A DNA stretch of 64,000 nucleotides. Source: a virus. Shown one piece after another: positions 37,101 to 44,472 of this stretch; the stretch's first letter is position 1; the number at the start of each line of letters is the position of its first letter. The stretch spans positions 1 through 64,000 of IMG/VR virus record IMGVR_UViG_3300042893_000600, one strand, 5' to 3'. Position numbers and translations under genes: made by a program. Below the pieces are notes generated by a model, which was not told the origin of the DNA, did not search any database, and was given only the letters and a program-made list of their open reading frames with translations.

Positions 37101-39106
37101 CAGTTCTTGTTAATGGCGCAGTCGTTGCCTATGAACTATTCAGCACAGACGATCAGTACACTGATGTAGTAGGTCAAACATGGAGGAGTCGAGCAGGGAT
37201 TAGATTTGAAGCAGTACCTCCAGCAGGCGCACTAATTAATTACATTATTGATACATCAGTTGCAGACCAAACGTCTAGTGTTGTAAAATTAGAAAATTTA
37301 ACTTACACAAGTGTTGATACATATCCTCTGGGAAATATCATAGGCTTAAATTCTCCACTGGATCAGAATGTGTTGGTTAAAACTAATCAAACAATATTAA
37401 AACCTGCAAGTGCTAATTATTTTATTATTGAAAATTCTATGCTTGAATACTCTTTAAGAGATTACAAGTATCTAGGAGTAACTATAAATCCTGGTAACGT
37501 TAAAGTCTATAAAGATAATACATTACTGGCATATGGCACAGAATATATATTGGATTTTGACTATACTGGAATTGTGTATGGCATTGACTCAACATCTTTA
37601 ACAATCACCGGCGGCACAGGCTATGTTGTAGGTGATGTATTGGATGCTGTTGGCGGCACAGTTTCACCTACTGGCAGCTTGGCAAAATTCGAAGTGGTAT
37701 TTGTAAATGGGTCGGGCAAGATTCAACTATTAGAAATTGTTGACGCAGGATCATATGATGTGCCGCCTACTAACCCAATTAACCTATCGGGTGGCTCGGG
37801 CATTGGCGCAGCGTTATCTGCTAATTTTGAAATTATTCAAGACCAGCCAAACATAACTGTTAAATTAAAACCCGATGCTTACACTGACGGATCCGCATTA
37901 ACAGTGTTGGTAGACTCTAACGCAGACTATATTATAAATTCTGATAATTCTATAACATTTAATAATTCATATCCTTCTAATACACCTTTTGAAATCATAA
38001 GTTTTTATAACCACAATATTTTAAAAGTTGAAAGAACTATTGACGAGTTAATCCCTGCTGCTTCTTTAACAAACGGAACTACAGAATATTACGAACTTGT
38101 TAGCAAATTGGGCGGCAACTTTAAATTACGTAACACAGCAGTGTCCGGTGATTTTGTATGGGTAATTAAAAACGGAGAGCTGTTAATGCATGGCATTGAT
38201 TATTATCTTCAAGATGATTTTATTACTGTTAAGTTAGCAGACTCATTGTTTAGTTCTGATGTGTTACAGGTAATGGCCTTTACAAATGTAGTAGTCCATG
38301 AAAGTTTTGCTTATATGCAATTCAAAGATATCTTAAATCGTGTACACTATAAGCGTCTGAACAAATCAAAATCTACACTACTTGCTAGGGATTTGTTCCA
38401 GTTTGATAAAGAAATTCATGTGGATGATGCTAGTACATTAGACAATCCGATGCCTAGCAGAAACGTGCCTGGTATTATAGAAATTAACGGAGAACGCATC
38501 GAGTACTTTGTAAAAATTGGAAATGTGCTAAGTCAGTTACACAGGGGAACGTTGGGTACTGGTATGCCTAATTACCACAGCGCAGACAGTTTAGTTCAAG
38601 GCCTTGGCGCAAGCGAAACTATTCCGTATAAAGATGAAAGCATCGTTGTAACTCATACTGTTTCTATAGGCGACCTTGGCATAGTAACATTACCTTATAT
38701 TCCTAGCATAAATGATATGGAAGTGTTTATAGCAGGGTATAGATTGAAAAAACACCAATATAGTGTTTACTCTAATTTAAATTATCCATATAGCACAGAA
38801 GGTGATGTGGTGTTTAATGCTGAGTTCGAAATTAACGGCACTGTCCAATTACAATTAAATGTGACAGATCTTACAGTCAAAGGGCTATTTGTTCCGGGAG
38901 TTAAGATAACTGTGGTAAAACGTCAGGGTAGATTATGGAATGATATAGGTCAACGATTGGCAAAATCTAACAATCCTATTGCTAACTTCCTTAAAGAAAC
39001 TGGCACAAACTGGGTAGAAACATACCTAGATAAATATGAAGATAGAGTCTTGGGCGGTGACGGAAACCCACTCTCAGCTGGTGACGGCGAACCTTTGGAA
39101 TACTAA
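25151..39106 (+). CDS. Giant baseplate wedge/tail structural protein with embedded beta-propeller (gp7/gp8 region)
   Basis: 4651 residues, the largest gene here. It starts inside the gp6 stop and takes the place of T4 gp7 and gp8. The N-terminus (SADLLPRFYRTPGNKKFLQA, about 22-41) is one I recognise from large wedge proteins of marine T4-like phages. About residues 2180-2680 contain repeats such as GEFGSLIKFSKDGRWLAISA and DYFGYDLAIDTNLTIVASAP, each with a phenylalanine-glycine start and an alanine-proline end, as in FG-GAP/integrin-type propeller blades; one blade region has a GAVWTVTRIGSSYVLLV module inserted (about 2320-2400). Glycine-tyrosine modules (SSGYGYG, GGSGYI, GGTGYVV) occur near 3070, 3455 and 4150. 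The fold suggests a receptor- or sugar-contacting arm. The exact T4 equivalent is uncertain. Confidence 0.7.
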   Translation: MAYSNDQNEPKVPISNVEKRSSADLLPRFYRTPGNKKFLQATVDQLIQPGTVKKLNGYVGRQTAKAVVSSDTFLEAADQTRQNYQLEPAAVIQDYLGNTTFFKDYIDHINHISVFDGVVDNHSRLNREEFYSWNPNICWDKFVNYQQYYWLPFGPRPIEVLGNELEIISTYSVTGVDETDNVAYLFNPEGPLEGLIRNPKIRLFRGQTYIFDINVVGHPFSIKTQRTAGDLYRYTKGVDAYAVENGKITFTVPVDAPDVLFYVSENAVDTGGVFHVLDITENTAINLTTDFVGKKEYVIPNGTAEGLRISNGMKLSFGGQVTPEEYANDFWYVEGVGTAIRLVRDKDLEVRTSFNEETSILFDDNPFDQLPFGDASTLPSTKDYITINRSSSDKNPWSRYNRWFHQDVIIASAAANNVQSGLDQTQRAIRPIIEFNAGIKLHNHGLSSKQNIDVIDNFTKDVFSTIEGSLGYNVDGIDLADAMRVIFTKDTDILVRNKIYRVNFIDVVVPSRQLSFNGTTSVNITNNTFTFASEHGLSSSNRVTYLNNGFDTLPGLTNRQVYYVKVIDSFTIELHTNTALTKQVDIFSAVDAVYKFEVFSGSRRQITLTEESDAVAILYESVTINYGTQETLTSSINGNQGQTYWFTGTTWKLAQIKTKVNQAPLFDLFDKNQISFTDTSVYDGSTFEGNKIFSYKVGTGTVDSELNFPLTYQNINNIGDIVFEFNLLTDKFAYKEITNVLYKDTATGYLKISKDINRAAYENGWTTSLIEDSQPVVRVFKDHIYNGTTIPFPIDVFDNKNDLTDLEVRVYINGNRLAKDQYTVTTSVVRKQVELTTAVTTTDVVTLRCFAKQAKNSNGYYELPISLQNNPLNHNVEQFTLGQVIDHVGSIVDNITTFTGTYPGYGNLRDIGNLSPYGVRFVQHSGPMNLSLYHIGSKSSNVVKAIDMARNDYGKFKRAFIVAATESGIDTDPRRHVDFVLQMINKDRPKTSPYYLSDMFGYTASNRIEYTVLDSRIKTYPLTSKFGLSTLSNKSVNIYLNGDQLVHGRDYVFGDDVFFELLIDIVQDDLIEAYEYETTDGCFCPATPTKLGLYPKFEPKIYLDDTYAEPTRVIQGHDGSITIAFDDYRDDLILELETRIFNNIKCEYNSDIFNIHDYIPGYSRTTLYSFKEFNRILSKYFFQWTTNIQEDYTKHIGYDQTDSFTYNYRGNFTPDNQDVPAAWRGIYTWLLDTIRPHSHPWECLGFSIEPSWWQDVYGPAPYTSDNLILWDDIKEGIIRQPGVPVRRDVKFAKSSLAYGLPVNDQGVLISPKDSGMVSGTIRSGDSGYFEFGDQATVESAWRRSSYYAFALIETCLLMQPNSVLGRCLDRSRIVKNLNNQLVYSETGLRLRLEDIVIPSTSNRNVDTRAYTCGLINYLVDYLSGDNVLRLDEYQLDLTSLTNKITTRIGSFTSQPKYKILLDSKTPSSTGGVFVPEENYYVDLNISSAITKVVYSGVIITKFADGFEVKGYNFDNPYFTYYPSRQDDRVINVGGISEGYITWNSGQIYAAGKIVKNNNQYYRVKTNHTSVETFDSQYYARLAELPVVGGRDAILRKTWDYDEPQTVAYGTKITTIQAMVDFLQGYGAYLEQQGFVFDDFNNELAVITNWETSVKEFLFWSTQNWAAGAVISLSPAANRLIFKSNIAAVDDLTDPFYGYSIFRVDGQKLDPEFITTYRKDGEFTLQPQDTNHGIFGATLFLVQKEHIVVLDNTTLFNDTVYDPEAGYRQERVKVLGYVTSNWNGSFEIPGFIYDRAIVNAWTPWTDFALGDIAKHKEFYYSAKSFLVGTETFNDDSWVLLTEKPKAELLPNWDYKAETFADFYDLDTDNLDSGQQKIAQHLIGYQKRQYLENIIQNDVSQYKFYQGMIIEKGTQNVLNKLFDVLSADGMESLTFDEEWAFRVGEYGAVDTFDEVEFKLDEREFKTNPQPIELVNSIDPLLTDFVYRQRPVDVYVKPYNYTNDIWPVKTTGTYLRTPGYIRSEDVKLSIDNLQDLITVDISSFKEGDYVWCAFENRDWNVYRFSKTPFKINNITYSNKVITIVCDKVITLTVGDVVGIENSVSVQGFHIVASVSLNTFTVSKEVQGWQTWTDQDTVLSYQFNLHRVENIDNANSIIPRYIKPNELIWADNNGHSKWSTYQYAPVYSQGTILNIDVRTNLNFGLATAITDDGNVAAVTDIDGVTIYEKSSSDNVWLSKQRILTTAVLSPGEFGSLIKFSKDGRWLAISAPLADIGFTNQGCVFLYEQGTDGQFDLSNTIVSPVPSAGEKFGINLAFGRKPNPTVLYSALTGTYTENGNGAVWTVTRIGSSYVLLVSDRGLRYKAGETIVIPGSQLGGTNVDNDLTIIINTVDSVTGSIENFTYTGSGLGDVYILAITAEGYNSNQGRVYTYKFDSITVWNQFVTLSTSTISGDYFGYDLAIDTNLTIVASAPSADTESGKVFVYSYTGSNYSLVKTLVGNIVDNAERFGESVSITTDGDYIAVGSTLMNVSNKKDVGQILIYKQSDSTYTTGTPYQVIDSPRNEVNERYGTDIEFMNNKTLVVFSKNGNIENITVFDELSTTFDNSNLQLIDVAVDVGRIDIFDMYNTKFVYGESLDNISVINSGYGEEIAVGNNTVLVSAIKETSQGFTNSGNVYSYIKPGEKFSWMPIHTQVDSVDIGKIKKVYLYNTVTNELVKYLDVIDPLQGKIPGVADQEIRYKTFYDPAIYSVGTSSVNVDDGMNWTTVQVGQLWWDLTRAKFLDTQSGDVIYRTSSWNTLYETASIDVYEWVETSLLPSAWIKQSSTDAGIARGISGTPKYSDEVYSVKKRYDSVSKTFKETYFYWVKGKKDAPNVSGRTLNSYDVAQLIADPAGYGYSFIAFTGTNSFALVNCEKYLQSNNVALSVQYWLSDNKTSNYHSQWKLLSTNRNTIIPTAIEEKWFDSLIGKDSNDRVIPDTSLPLKNRHGIEFKPRQSMFMNRVEALKVFVESVNASIKNELIADDYDLAELDTYEPIPSAVSGLWDIAIDTDSELRFIPTTLLQTAVLKPIIINGRITGITIVSSGYGYGTLREYPKTNTLDPDRWYGPNVKITGSGINAKIKSIIDAQGKIVDYEIENSGEGYTANTAIIVRDVSVLVRSDSESLDLWSIYSWSARIEQWSRIKSQSYDVRKYWQYLDWYADEYNQFVKIDYLVENTYELTTTYMDVGSIAKVRNVGRGGWLLLLKVADTQTIDYTQNFTVIGRQNGTIKFLESLYQFKASTLGFDGPLFDADIFDNSPTTELRIILETIRDKILIDEYRTSYLKVFFACVRYALSEQTFIDWAFKTSFVKSQHNVGELKQKVTYNSDNLEFFEEYIKEVKPYRTKVREYVSNYTSLDYSQSSVSDFDLLPVVNDNRSVAPLLVQVNDNAEIVTDFSEILTYPWRHWHDTVGFEITSIEIVDGGSGYITKPIVKIYEEYQGIVYKLSNSVAAEAKAYISNGRVNRIELVSSGTRWIRAPRIEIIGGLATTGSAATAVAIIGQGVVRSNYVKIKFDRTSKVYEITELISVETFSGTGSRTQYLLKWAPDIKVGESYVTIDNAEVLRDDYTLEVVKSVTKGYTSYSGQITFKNAPPANSATPVNIRIEYKKDFVHLNAPDRINFYYDPQTGQLGKDLAQLMTGIDYGGVEITGLGFGVNAGWDALPWFSEPWDTIDPEFEDYIVTVSSITYSYRMPYVPEENQQINIYISRYTGTSYEPSIRIDDPNYATILQTNNDALMLSFTGDGEIDIINLPITVALSVDDRLIFRKDTSDGSYGARPDEYDTKLSGGNLAYTSATGLAADDIILDGDDLVSANTSYAPEEVVPGQVMDTVAIKVYHRPSGGCPNIMFNHHRGNASTTDFKIGQYFPNDSSVIVKVDNLIKTLSVDYTIDYQNNNIVFNTAPSQGVAIDILSISFNSANILDLDYFISDGVTTEYLTKANWLPTIASTVLVNGAVVAYELFSTDDQYTDVVGQTWRSRAGIRFEAVPPAGALINYIIDTSVADQTSSVVKLENLTYTSVDTYPLGNIIGLNSPLDQNVLVKTNQTILKPASANYFIIENSMLEYSLRDYKYLGVTINPGNVKVYKDNTLLAYGTEYILDFDYTGIVYGIDSTSLTITGGTGYVVGDVLDAVGGTVSPTGSLAKFEVVFVNGSGKIQLLEIVDAGSYDVPPTNPINLSGGSGIGAALSANFEIIQDQPNITVKLKPDAYTDGSALTVLVDSNADYIINSDNSITFNNSYPSNTPFEIISFYNHNILKVERTIDELIPAASLTNGTTEYYELVSKLGGNFKLRNTAVSGDFVWVIKNGELLMHGIDYYLQDDFITVKLADSLFSSDVLQVMAFTNVVVHESFAYMQFKDILNRVHYKRLNKSKSTLLARDLFQFDKEIHVDDASTLDNPMPSRNVPGIIEINGERIEYFVKIGNVLSQLHRGTLGTGMPNYHSADSLVQGLGASETIPYKDESIVVTHTVSIGDLGIVTLPYIPSINDMEVFIAGYRLKKHQYSVYSNLNYPYSTEGDVVFNAEFEINGTVQLQLNVTDLTVKGLFVPGVKITVVKRQGRLWNDIGQRLAKSNNPIANFLKETGTNWVETYLDKYEDRVLGGDGNPLSAGDGEPLEY
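39029..39036 (+). promoter_or_regulatory. Possible late promoter box GATAAATA inside giant gene
   Basis: GATAAATA within the last 80 bases of the giant gene, 73 bases before the ATG at 39110. It could drive the first fibre gene, or be a chance part of the coding sequence (Asp-Lys-Tyr). Confidence 0.3.
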
Positions 39107-39109
39107 AAT

Positions 39110-39946
39110 ATGGCTACAATTAACGACTTAAACCCTATATCAGTGCCAGCAGACGACTCTGTAATAGTTGTTACTGATGCTACTTCCAGTAAAAAAATAA
39201 CGGTGTTAGATTTAAAATCTAATATTTTTAAACAGGCTAGCAGCACACAGGCAGGCAGTATAAAAGTTGGCTCTGGTCTAAGCATAAACACTGATGGTAT
39301 ACTATCTGTATCTAACTACAGCGATTATACGCTTCCAAAAGCAACTACATCTAATTTAGGCGGTGTAATTATAGGAGCAGGGTTGGCAATAGATACAGCA
39401 GGCGTTCTTACTGTTAGTGCTACTACTATTCCAAGTGCTAGTACGTTAGTTTCAGGTACAGTTAAAGTTGGCACTGGGCTAGTTATGAATTCAGGAGTAT
39501 TGTCAATTGCGTTTTCTCAATATGAGTTACCCAGCGCAACACAAGTAGTTTTAGGTGGAATTCGGGTAGGTTCAGGATTAATCATGGATAACTCTGTGTT
39601 GTCCACACAGGCTGACCCTTTTCTTACTGAAAGTGATCAAACAGTAACTAACAATTACACTACTGCTGACAATAAAGTAGTTTATAGTATAGGTACAATT
39701 ACTCTAGATAGAACAGTTACATTTACAGTTGAAAGAAACGCAACTTGGACAATTTACACCCCAGGCGCTGTTTCAGCTACTATTCCTGTAATCCCTCCAG
39801 CATCTCCAATTCAAGAACAAGACACCACAATTATAGCTAATTATAGCATATCCAACAATAAAATTGCTTCAAGTATAGGGCCTGTTGTTGTTGATCGTAA
39901 CGTTACCGTAGAAGTTGCACCATTATCTACGTGGATTATATTTTAA
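39110..39946 (+). CDS. Tail-fibre-type protein with LGGVxVGxGL repeats
   Basis: 278 residues, probably a trimeric fibre component. After a 35-residue N-terminus, four repeats of about 36 residues follow the pattern LGGV-x-V-G-x-GL-x-I-(x)-GVLSV (for example SNLGGVIIGAGLAIDTAGVL), a common beta-rich fibre repeat in marine T4-like phages. The C-terminal 90 residues are two copies of another module (NNYTTADNKVVYSIGTITLD and ANYSISNNKIASSIGPVVVD). It follows the giant gene by three bases. It may be a short adaptor fibre; function beyond virion structure is not evident. Confidence 0.65.
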   Translation: MATINDLNPISVPADDSVIVVTDATSSKKITVLDLKSNIFKQASSTQAGSIKVGSGLSINTDGILSVSNYSDYTLPKATTSNLGGVIIGAGLAIDTAGVLTVSATTIPSASTLVSGTVKVGTGLVMNSGVLSIAFSQYELPSATQVVLGGIRVGSGLIMDNSVLSTQADPFLTESDQTVTNNYTTADNKVVYSIGTITLDRTVTFTVERNATWTIYTPGAVSATIPVIPPASPIQEQDTTIIANYSISNNKIASSIGPVVVDRNVTVEVAPLSTWIIF

Positions 39947-39953
39947 ATAAATA
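39946..39953 (+). promoter_or_regulatory. Late promoter box AATAAATA for fibre operon
   Basis: AATAAATA 24 bases before the ATG at 39978, with a TTAGGAG ribosome site between. It overlaps the stop codon of the preceding gene. Confidence 0.6.
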
Positions 39954-39977
39954 CATTATCATTAGGAGTATTTCAAC

Positions 39978-40892
39978 ATGGCAAATTTAAAACTTTTGGG
40001 GGCATCATCTGGATACACAGAGCTAGCCGCCGCATCAGTTGCCGTACCTACAACATTTACACTTCCGGCAGCTGACGGCACCGCAGGCCAAATATTGAGT
40101 ACAAATGGCGGCGGGCAACTACAATTTATAACAAACGAAGCAGCTTCTTACAGCTTGCCCACCGCTTCAACTACCGTGCTAGGTGGTGTACGAGTAGACG
40201 GAACCACTGTTACCATCAACGGTAGCGGCGTTATCAGCTCTGCAAGTGCTTACACATTGACTACTGCTAGCTCAACTGTGTTGGGTGGAGTTAAAGTAGG
40301 AACCGGTTTAGCCATCAATGCTGGTGTACTCAGTGTTGCTAATACAGGCGCCGCAGCACAAGCTGACAGTTTAAAAGTAGGCGCCAATTACAGAACCGCA
40401 ACGATAGACGAAGCAAGTCAAGGTACTAGTTTATCTATCGCTTGCCGAGACATTGACGGAAATCTAAATGCTGTGCTTTTCCAAGGAACTGCCACTAGTT
40501 CATTGTTTGCTGACTTGGCAGAAAAATACGTAGCTGATTCTCGCTATGAAGCAGGCACTGTTTTAGAATTTGGCGGCATACATGAAGTTACAATAGCTGA
40601 AGATGAAACACGCAGGGTTGCTGGAGTTGTTTCTACAGATCCAGGTTTTATAATGAACACAGGCCTTGAGTGTAGCGTAAGCAATGGAGAGCACACCGCA
40701 GTTTTAGCGTTAACTGGCCGAGTTCCTTGTAAAGTTCGTGGCAATATCAAGAAAGGTGACATGCTTATTAGTGCTGGCGGCGGCTTCGCCCGTCCTAGTA
40801 ATAACCCTTCTATGGGAACTGTTATTGGTAAAGCGCTAGAAGATTTTGATGGAGATGAAGGTCTTATTGAAGTTGTTGTAGGCAGAATGTAA
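39978..40892 (+). CDS. Tail-fibre protein with shared C-terminal domain
   Basis: 304 residues. Residues 55-125 carry two repeats of the same LGGV-x-V type as the previous gene (TVLGGVKVGTGLAINAGVLS). From about 165 a compact domain begins with LFADLAEKYVADSRYEAGTV and runs to the end; a clearly related domain closes the 47246-48952 protein (LFADLAEKYLADDEYEIGTV). This domain is frequent at the ends of phage fibres in my recollection and may be a trimerising or self-cleaving tip. A good TTAGGAG site and a late box lie upstream, so this starts the fibre unit. Confidence 0.68.
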   Translation: MANLKLLGASSGYTELAAASVAVPTTFTLPAADGTAGQILSTNGGGQLQFITNEAASYSLPTASTTVLGGVRVDGTTVTINGSGVISSASAYTLTTASSTVLGGVKVGTGLAINAGVLSVANTGAAAQADSLKVGANYRTATIDEASQGTSLSIACRDIDGNLNAVLFQGTATSSLFADLAEKYVADSRYEAGTVLEFGGIHEVTIAEDETRRVAGVVSTDPGFIMNTGLECSVSNGEHTAVLALTGRVPCKVRGNIKKGDMLISAGGGFARPSNNPSMGTVIGKALEDFDGDEGLIEVVVGRM

Positions 40893-40912
40893 TTCATAAT
40901 AAAGAGAACAAT

Positions 40913-41524
40913 ATGCAAGGTAAAGATCTATCTGGAATTCTAGTTGAAGGCCATATCAAAATTTGGTATCCTGAAACAGGCGAAGTGGCAGTAAACAAAC
41001 GTAATGCTATTCATTATGAAAATATGAGTGTTGCCCTTGCCGAGAGTTTAGCCAACGAAGGCCAAGGATTCATTAGTTCAATGGCATTTGGCAATGGCGG
41101 TACTAGCGTAGATCCTACAGGTATCATCACTTATCTTACTCCTAACTCGACTGGTACTAATGCTAGTCTGTACAATGAAACTTATACAAAAGTGGTAAAC
41201 GATAGACTAAGTTCTAATCTTGATCCGACTCGTAATAGAATTGAAACACGTCATGTAACTGGTAAAAATTATACTGATGTATTTGTAACCTGTTTACTAG
41301 ATTATGGTGAGCCTAGCGGTCAAGAAGCATTTGATAATACCAGTAATAACGATAGTGCTTATGTATTCGATGAACTAGGTTTAGTTTCGTATAGTACAAC
41401 TAATAATCCACGATTGCTAACCCATGTTATTTTTCATCCAGTACAAAAGTCATTAAACAGGCTTATTCAAATCGACTACACTGTTAGAATTCAAAGTCTA
41501 ACTGGATTAAGTGAGGTTGCGTAA
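40913..41524 (+). CDS. Fibre-associated virion protein, unknown function
   Basis: 203 residues, in the fibre block with an AAAGAG site before its ATG. Segments IWYPETGEVAVNKRNAIHYE (about 18-37) and SMAFGNGGTSVDPTG look familiar from conserved structural proteins lying next to fibre genes in marine T4-like phages. I do not know a defined role. Two bases separate it from the next fibre gene, so it is likely co-translated and part of the fibre or its attachment. Confidence 0.55.
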   Translation: MQGKDLSGILVEGHIKIWYPETGEVAVNKRNAIHYENMSVALAESLANEGQGFISSMAFGNGGTSVDPTGIITYLTPNSTGTNASLYNETYTKVVNDRLSSNLDPTRNRIETRHVTGKNYTDVFVTCLLDYGEPSGQEAFDNTSNNDSAYVFDELGLVSYSTTNNPRLLTHVIFHPVQKSLNRLIQIDYTVRIQSLTGLSEVA

Positions 41525-41526
41525 AG

Positions 41527-44472
41527 ATGACTTACAACATTTATTATAGTGATTCTGGTAATCCTCAAAATCCAATATCAGTGCCAGACGGCATCGGCAG
41601 TGTTGACACTAGCACCAGTTTGACATTTCCTGGAAAGAATTCTACAAGTTATGCATCTGCCATCGGTACTAATTTTTTACGTTTACTAGAAAATTTTGCT
41701 AGGAACACTGCTCCTGGCTCAGTTTTTGGAGAAGGTTCTCCAATCACTGGACAATTATGGTACGACACGTCAGCTTTTCGTCCGCAGTTAAAACTCTACG
41801 ATGGTACAAAATGGACCGAAGCTGGAAACATTAAAAAAGGTTCAACACAACCTTCTGCAGAAAATAGTATCATAGGCGATTTATGGGTTGACACTACAAA
41901 TCAGCAATTATATTTGTTTGCTGGAACTACTTGGATTTTAGTAGGCCCTCAGTTTAGTGAAGGCAGTGAGTCTGGAATAAAAGCAGAAACATTAGTAGAC
42001 AGAAATACTAATACTAATAAAACTGTCTTAATTTTATACGTTAGTGGATTTCCAGTTATTATTGTTAGTAAAGATGAATTTATTCCAAAATTAGCAATTG
42101 ACGGTTTTGAAGTAATACGTCAAGGCGTTAATTTATCTACAGCCGACTTTGATCTCGACGGAAGAGTTTTAAATAAATTCTGGGGAACCAGCGAAAAAGC
42201 AAATTCGTTAGTTGTAGGTACTAGTATAGTTCCGTCCACGAATTTCTTACGCAGCGATACTGTAAGTACAACCAATTATACATTAAACATTAGGAATGGT
42301 GGCGGCCTAGTTTTAGGCAGCTCATTAGAAACATCGCTGTCTATATCTCCAACCGGTGCCCTGTTATATCATAAAACTCCAGGACAGTCTTTAATTTTTA
42401 AAACAACTACTTCTGGCGGCGTTGCCAACGAAGTGTTAGTTGTAACTGGAAATCAACGTGTAGGGGTGAATAAGACACCCACTGAAGCATTGGACGTATC
42501 TGGTAATTTATTAGCCAGCGGCAGCATAAAAACTACAGCAACTACTAGTTCTACAAGTACAACCACTGGCTCTTTAGTGGTTGGCGGCGGCGCAGGCGTG
42601 GCTGGCGCCTTATATGTTGGCGGTGCAGCTAATGTAGTTGGACAAGTTACAGTTGGAAATTCTGCAGCCACAGGTGCGGCCATAGTAACTAGTAACACAA
42701 CGCCGTTAGTTCCAAAACACGACATTGGTACTTCTGGAAATAATTTTAGAAATGTTTATGCTCAGAATTTTTATGGAACTACATTTGTCGGAGATGTAAC
42801 TGGTAATGTGTCGGGTAATGTGTCGGGATCAGCAGTATCTCTAGCAAAGACTTCGGCATTCTCTTTAAGAGGCGATATCACTAGCAATGTCATTGCTTTC
42901 AACGGAGCATCAGCAGTTCCTATTAGATATGTATCTACAGTTTCTAAAAATGTTCTTGGGGTAGTCACTGTTACTACCATTGTTCCGCACGAATATATTT
43001 CTAGTTATATTGTTAGCTTAGAATATAATACTGTAAGTCCCGGAGCAATTTTAACTTCTTTTATAACAGCCGGTTCGGTAATCACTGTCACGGGTCTTAA
43101 CACATTTACATATACCAGTTCTAACACTGTGTTAATTAGTACAACAGGTACTGTGGGCAGTATTGCTGGAAGTGGACCTTGGACAGGCACTATCACTGGT
43201 ATGAGTTCGACTACTGGCTTGGTAATAGGATCAACTGTAACAGCAACTAATGGTTCAGGTAGCCTCGGATCTAGCGGAGTATATACGGTTAGCGGTTCAA
43301 TTACGGGCTCGTCTGTAGCTTTTACAGCTACTGGTGGCACAACTCCAGTAGCTGGAGCAATTACTAATATAATTGCTACTGGTTCTATTGCTACAACTTC
43401 TATGCCAGTTGGTATAGTTGGTTCACTAACAGTAAATCCTGGCGGCACATTTAATACAGTACTAGATGACGAAGTTATTTCTGGAAAAATAGAATTATCA
43501 AACATAGTAGATAGTGATTTCTTTTTAGTTTATAGATCTACAGCATCGCCTGCTTTAAGAAAAATTAGCAAAGCTGTATTGTTTTCCACAGCAGGCACAG
43601 TGCCTACTGGCAGTATAATGCCTTTTGCTGGCGATACTGCTCCGGCAGGATACTTATTATGTGACGGCAGTGAACAAAGTCAGGGTCAATATTCCGAACT
43701 GTTCACAGTATTAGGCACCAAGTACGGTTCTGGCACATATAATGCTATATCAAATCCAACTGGCTTGGAAGGTTATCAAACATTTAGAATTCCAGACTTA
43801 CGTGGACGTTTTGCGCTAGGCAAAGATGACATGGATAACGGTAACACTATCAATATACAAGTATCGGCCACACTAGGTTCTATGACTGCTATAACAACAT
43901 TAGGTGCCATCGATGCAACATTTACAGTTTTAAATTCAGCTACTATAAACGGACCATGGACAAGGGCATTGGGTAGAACATTAAGCGGTACACCGCTTCA
44001 AAATAATTTGTCTCCGGTTACGATTACAGCAGTTACAGTTGGAACTACTAACACAACTATAGTTGTAAGTTGTCAAAGTCAAACTGTTGGCTATCCTACT
44101 GGTGCCACAGGACTAACGCTGGAAGCAATTGGTTCAAAAGATGGCGGTGGTGGTGTAGCTGGCAGAGTATCGAGCGCAACAATATTAGGTGTTTCAGGCG
44201 GTAATAATCAGAAAACATTATCAAGCTCAAACATTCCAGATCACTTACATGATATGAAGGATAGTTTGAATAATCAATATGGAGCTGTTAGCAGCGCCCC
44301 TTCTACCGCACCAGAAATTATTGCACAAAGCATACACTTTACATCCCCAGCTGGTCAGTTGTTACCAAACAGTGGCGGCATTCAGGGATATACTTCACAA
44401 ACAGCACTAGACGTTATGAATCCGTATCAAACAATCAACTATATTATATTTACTGGCAGGATCTTACCATGA
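41527..44472 (+). CDS. Tail fibre with collar domain
   Basis: 981 residues. The N-terminal 140 residues, including NFLRLLENFARNTAPG and ITGQLWYDTS, recur in the next two genes and probably attach the fibre to the virion. The middle is low-complexity beta-rich sequence with TGN/VSG repeats. Around residues 691-770 is a phage tail collar domain: GSIMPFAGDTAPAGYLLCDG and FRIPDLRGRFALGKD are its two signature parts. After a long insertion (about 780-870) the collar-type end resumes with GGNNQKTLSSSNIPDHLH and a final INYIIFTGRI. Such domains form receptor-binding tips in short tail fibres. Confidence 0.78.
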   Translation: MTYNIYYSDSGNPQNPISVPDGIGSVDTSTSLTFPGKNSTSYASAIGTNFLRLLENFARNTAPGSVFGEGSPITGQLWYDTSAFRPQLKLYDGTKWTEAGNIKKGSTQPSAENSIIGDLWVDTTNQQLYLFAGTTWILVGPQFSEGSESGIKAETLVDRNTNTNKTVLILYVSGFPVIIVSKDEFIPKLAIDGFEVIRQGVNLSTADFDLDGRVLNKFWGTSEKANSLVVGTSIVPSTNFLRSDTVSTTNYTLNIRNGGGLVLGSSLETSLSISPTGALLYHKTPGQSLIFKTTTSGGVANEVLVVTGNQRVGVNKTPTEALDVSGNLLASGSIKTTATTSSTSTTTGSLVVGGGAGVAGALYVGGAANVVGQVTVGNSAATGAAIVTSNTTPLVPKHDIGTSGNNFRNVYAQNFYGTTFVGDVTGNVSGNVSGSAVSLAKTSAFSLRGDITSNVIAFNGASAVPIRYVSTVSKNVLGVVTVTTIVPHEYISSYIVSLEYNTVSPGAILTSFITAGSVITVTGLNTFTYTSSNTVLISTTGTVGSIAGSGPWTGTITGMSSTTGLVIGSTVTATNGSGSLGSSGVYTVSGSITGSSVAFTATGGTTPVAGAITNIIATGSIATTSMPVGIVGSLTVNPGGTFNTVLDDEVISGKIELSNIVDSDFFLVYRSTASPALRKISKAVLFSTAGTVPTGSIMPFAGDTAPAGYLLCDGSEQSQGQYSELFTVLGTKYGSGTYNAISNPTGLEGYQTFRIPDLRGRFALGKDDMDNGNTINIQVSATLGSMTAITTLGAIDATFTVLNSATINGPWTRALGRTLSGTPLQNNLSPVTITAVTVGTTNTTIVVSCQSQTVGYPTGATGLTLEAIGSKDGGGGVAGRVSSATILGVSGGNNQKTLSSSNIPDHLHDMKDSLNNQYGAVSSAPSTAPEIIAQSIHFTSPAGQLLPNSGGIQGYTSQTALDVMNPYQTINYIIFTGRILP

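Noticed and set aside
43005-43505. 166-residue minus-strand frame opposite a fibre gene
   Set aside because: Val/Pro/Thr-rich antisense translation of a low-complexity fibre shaft.
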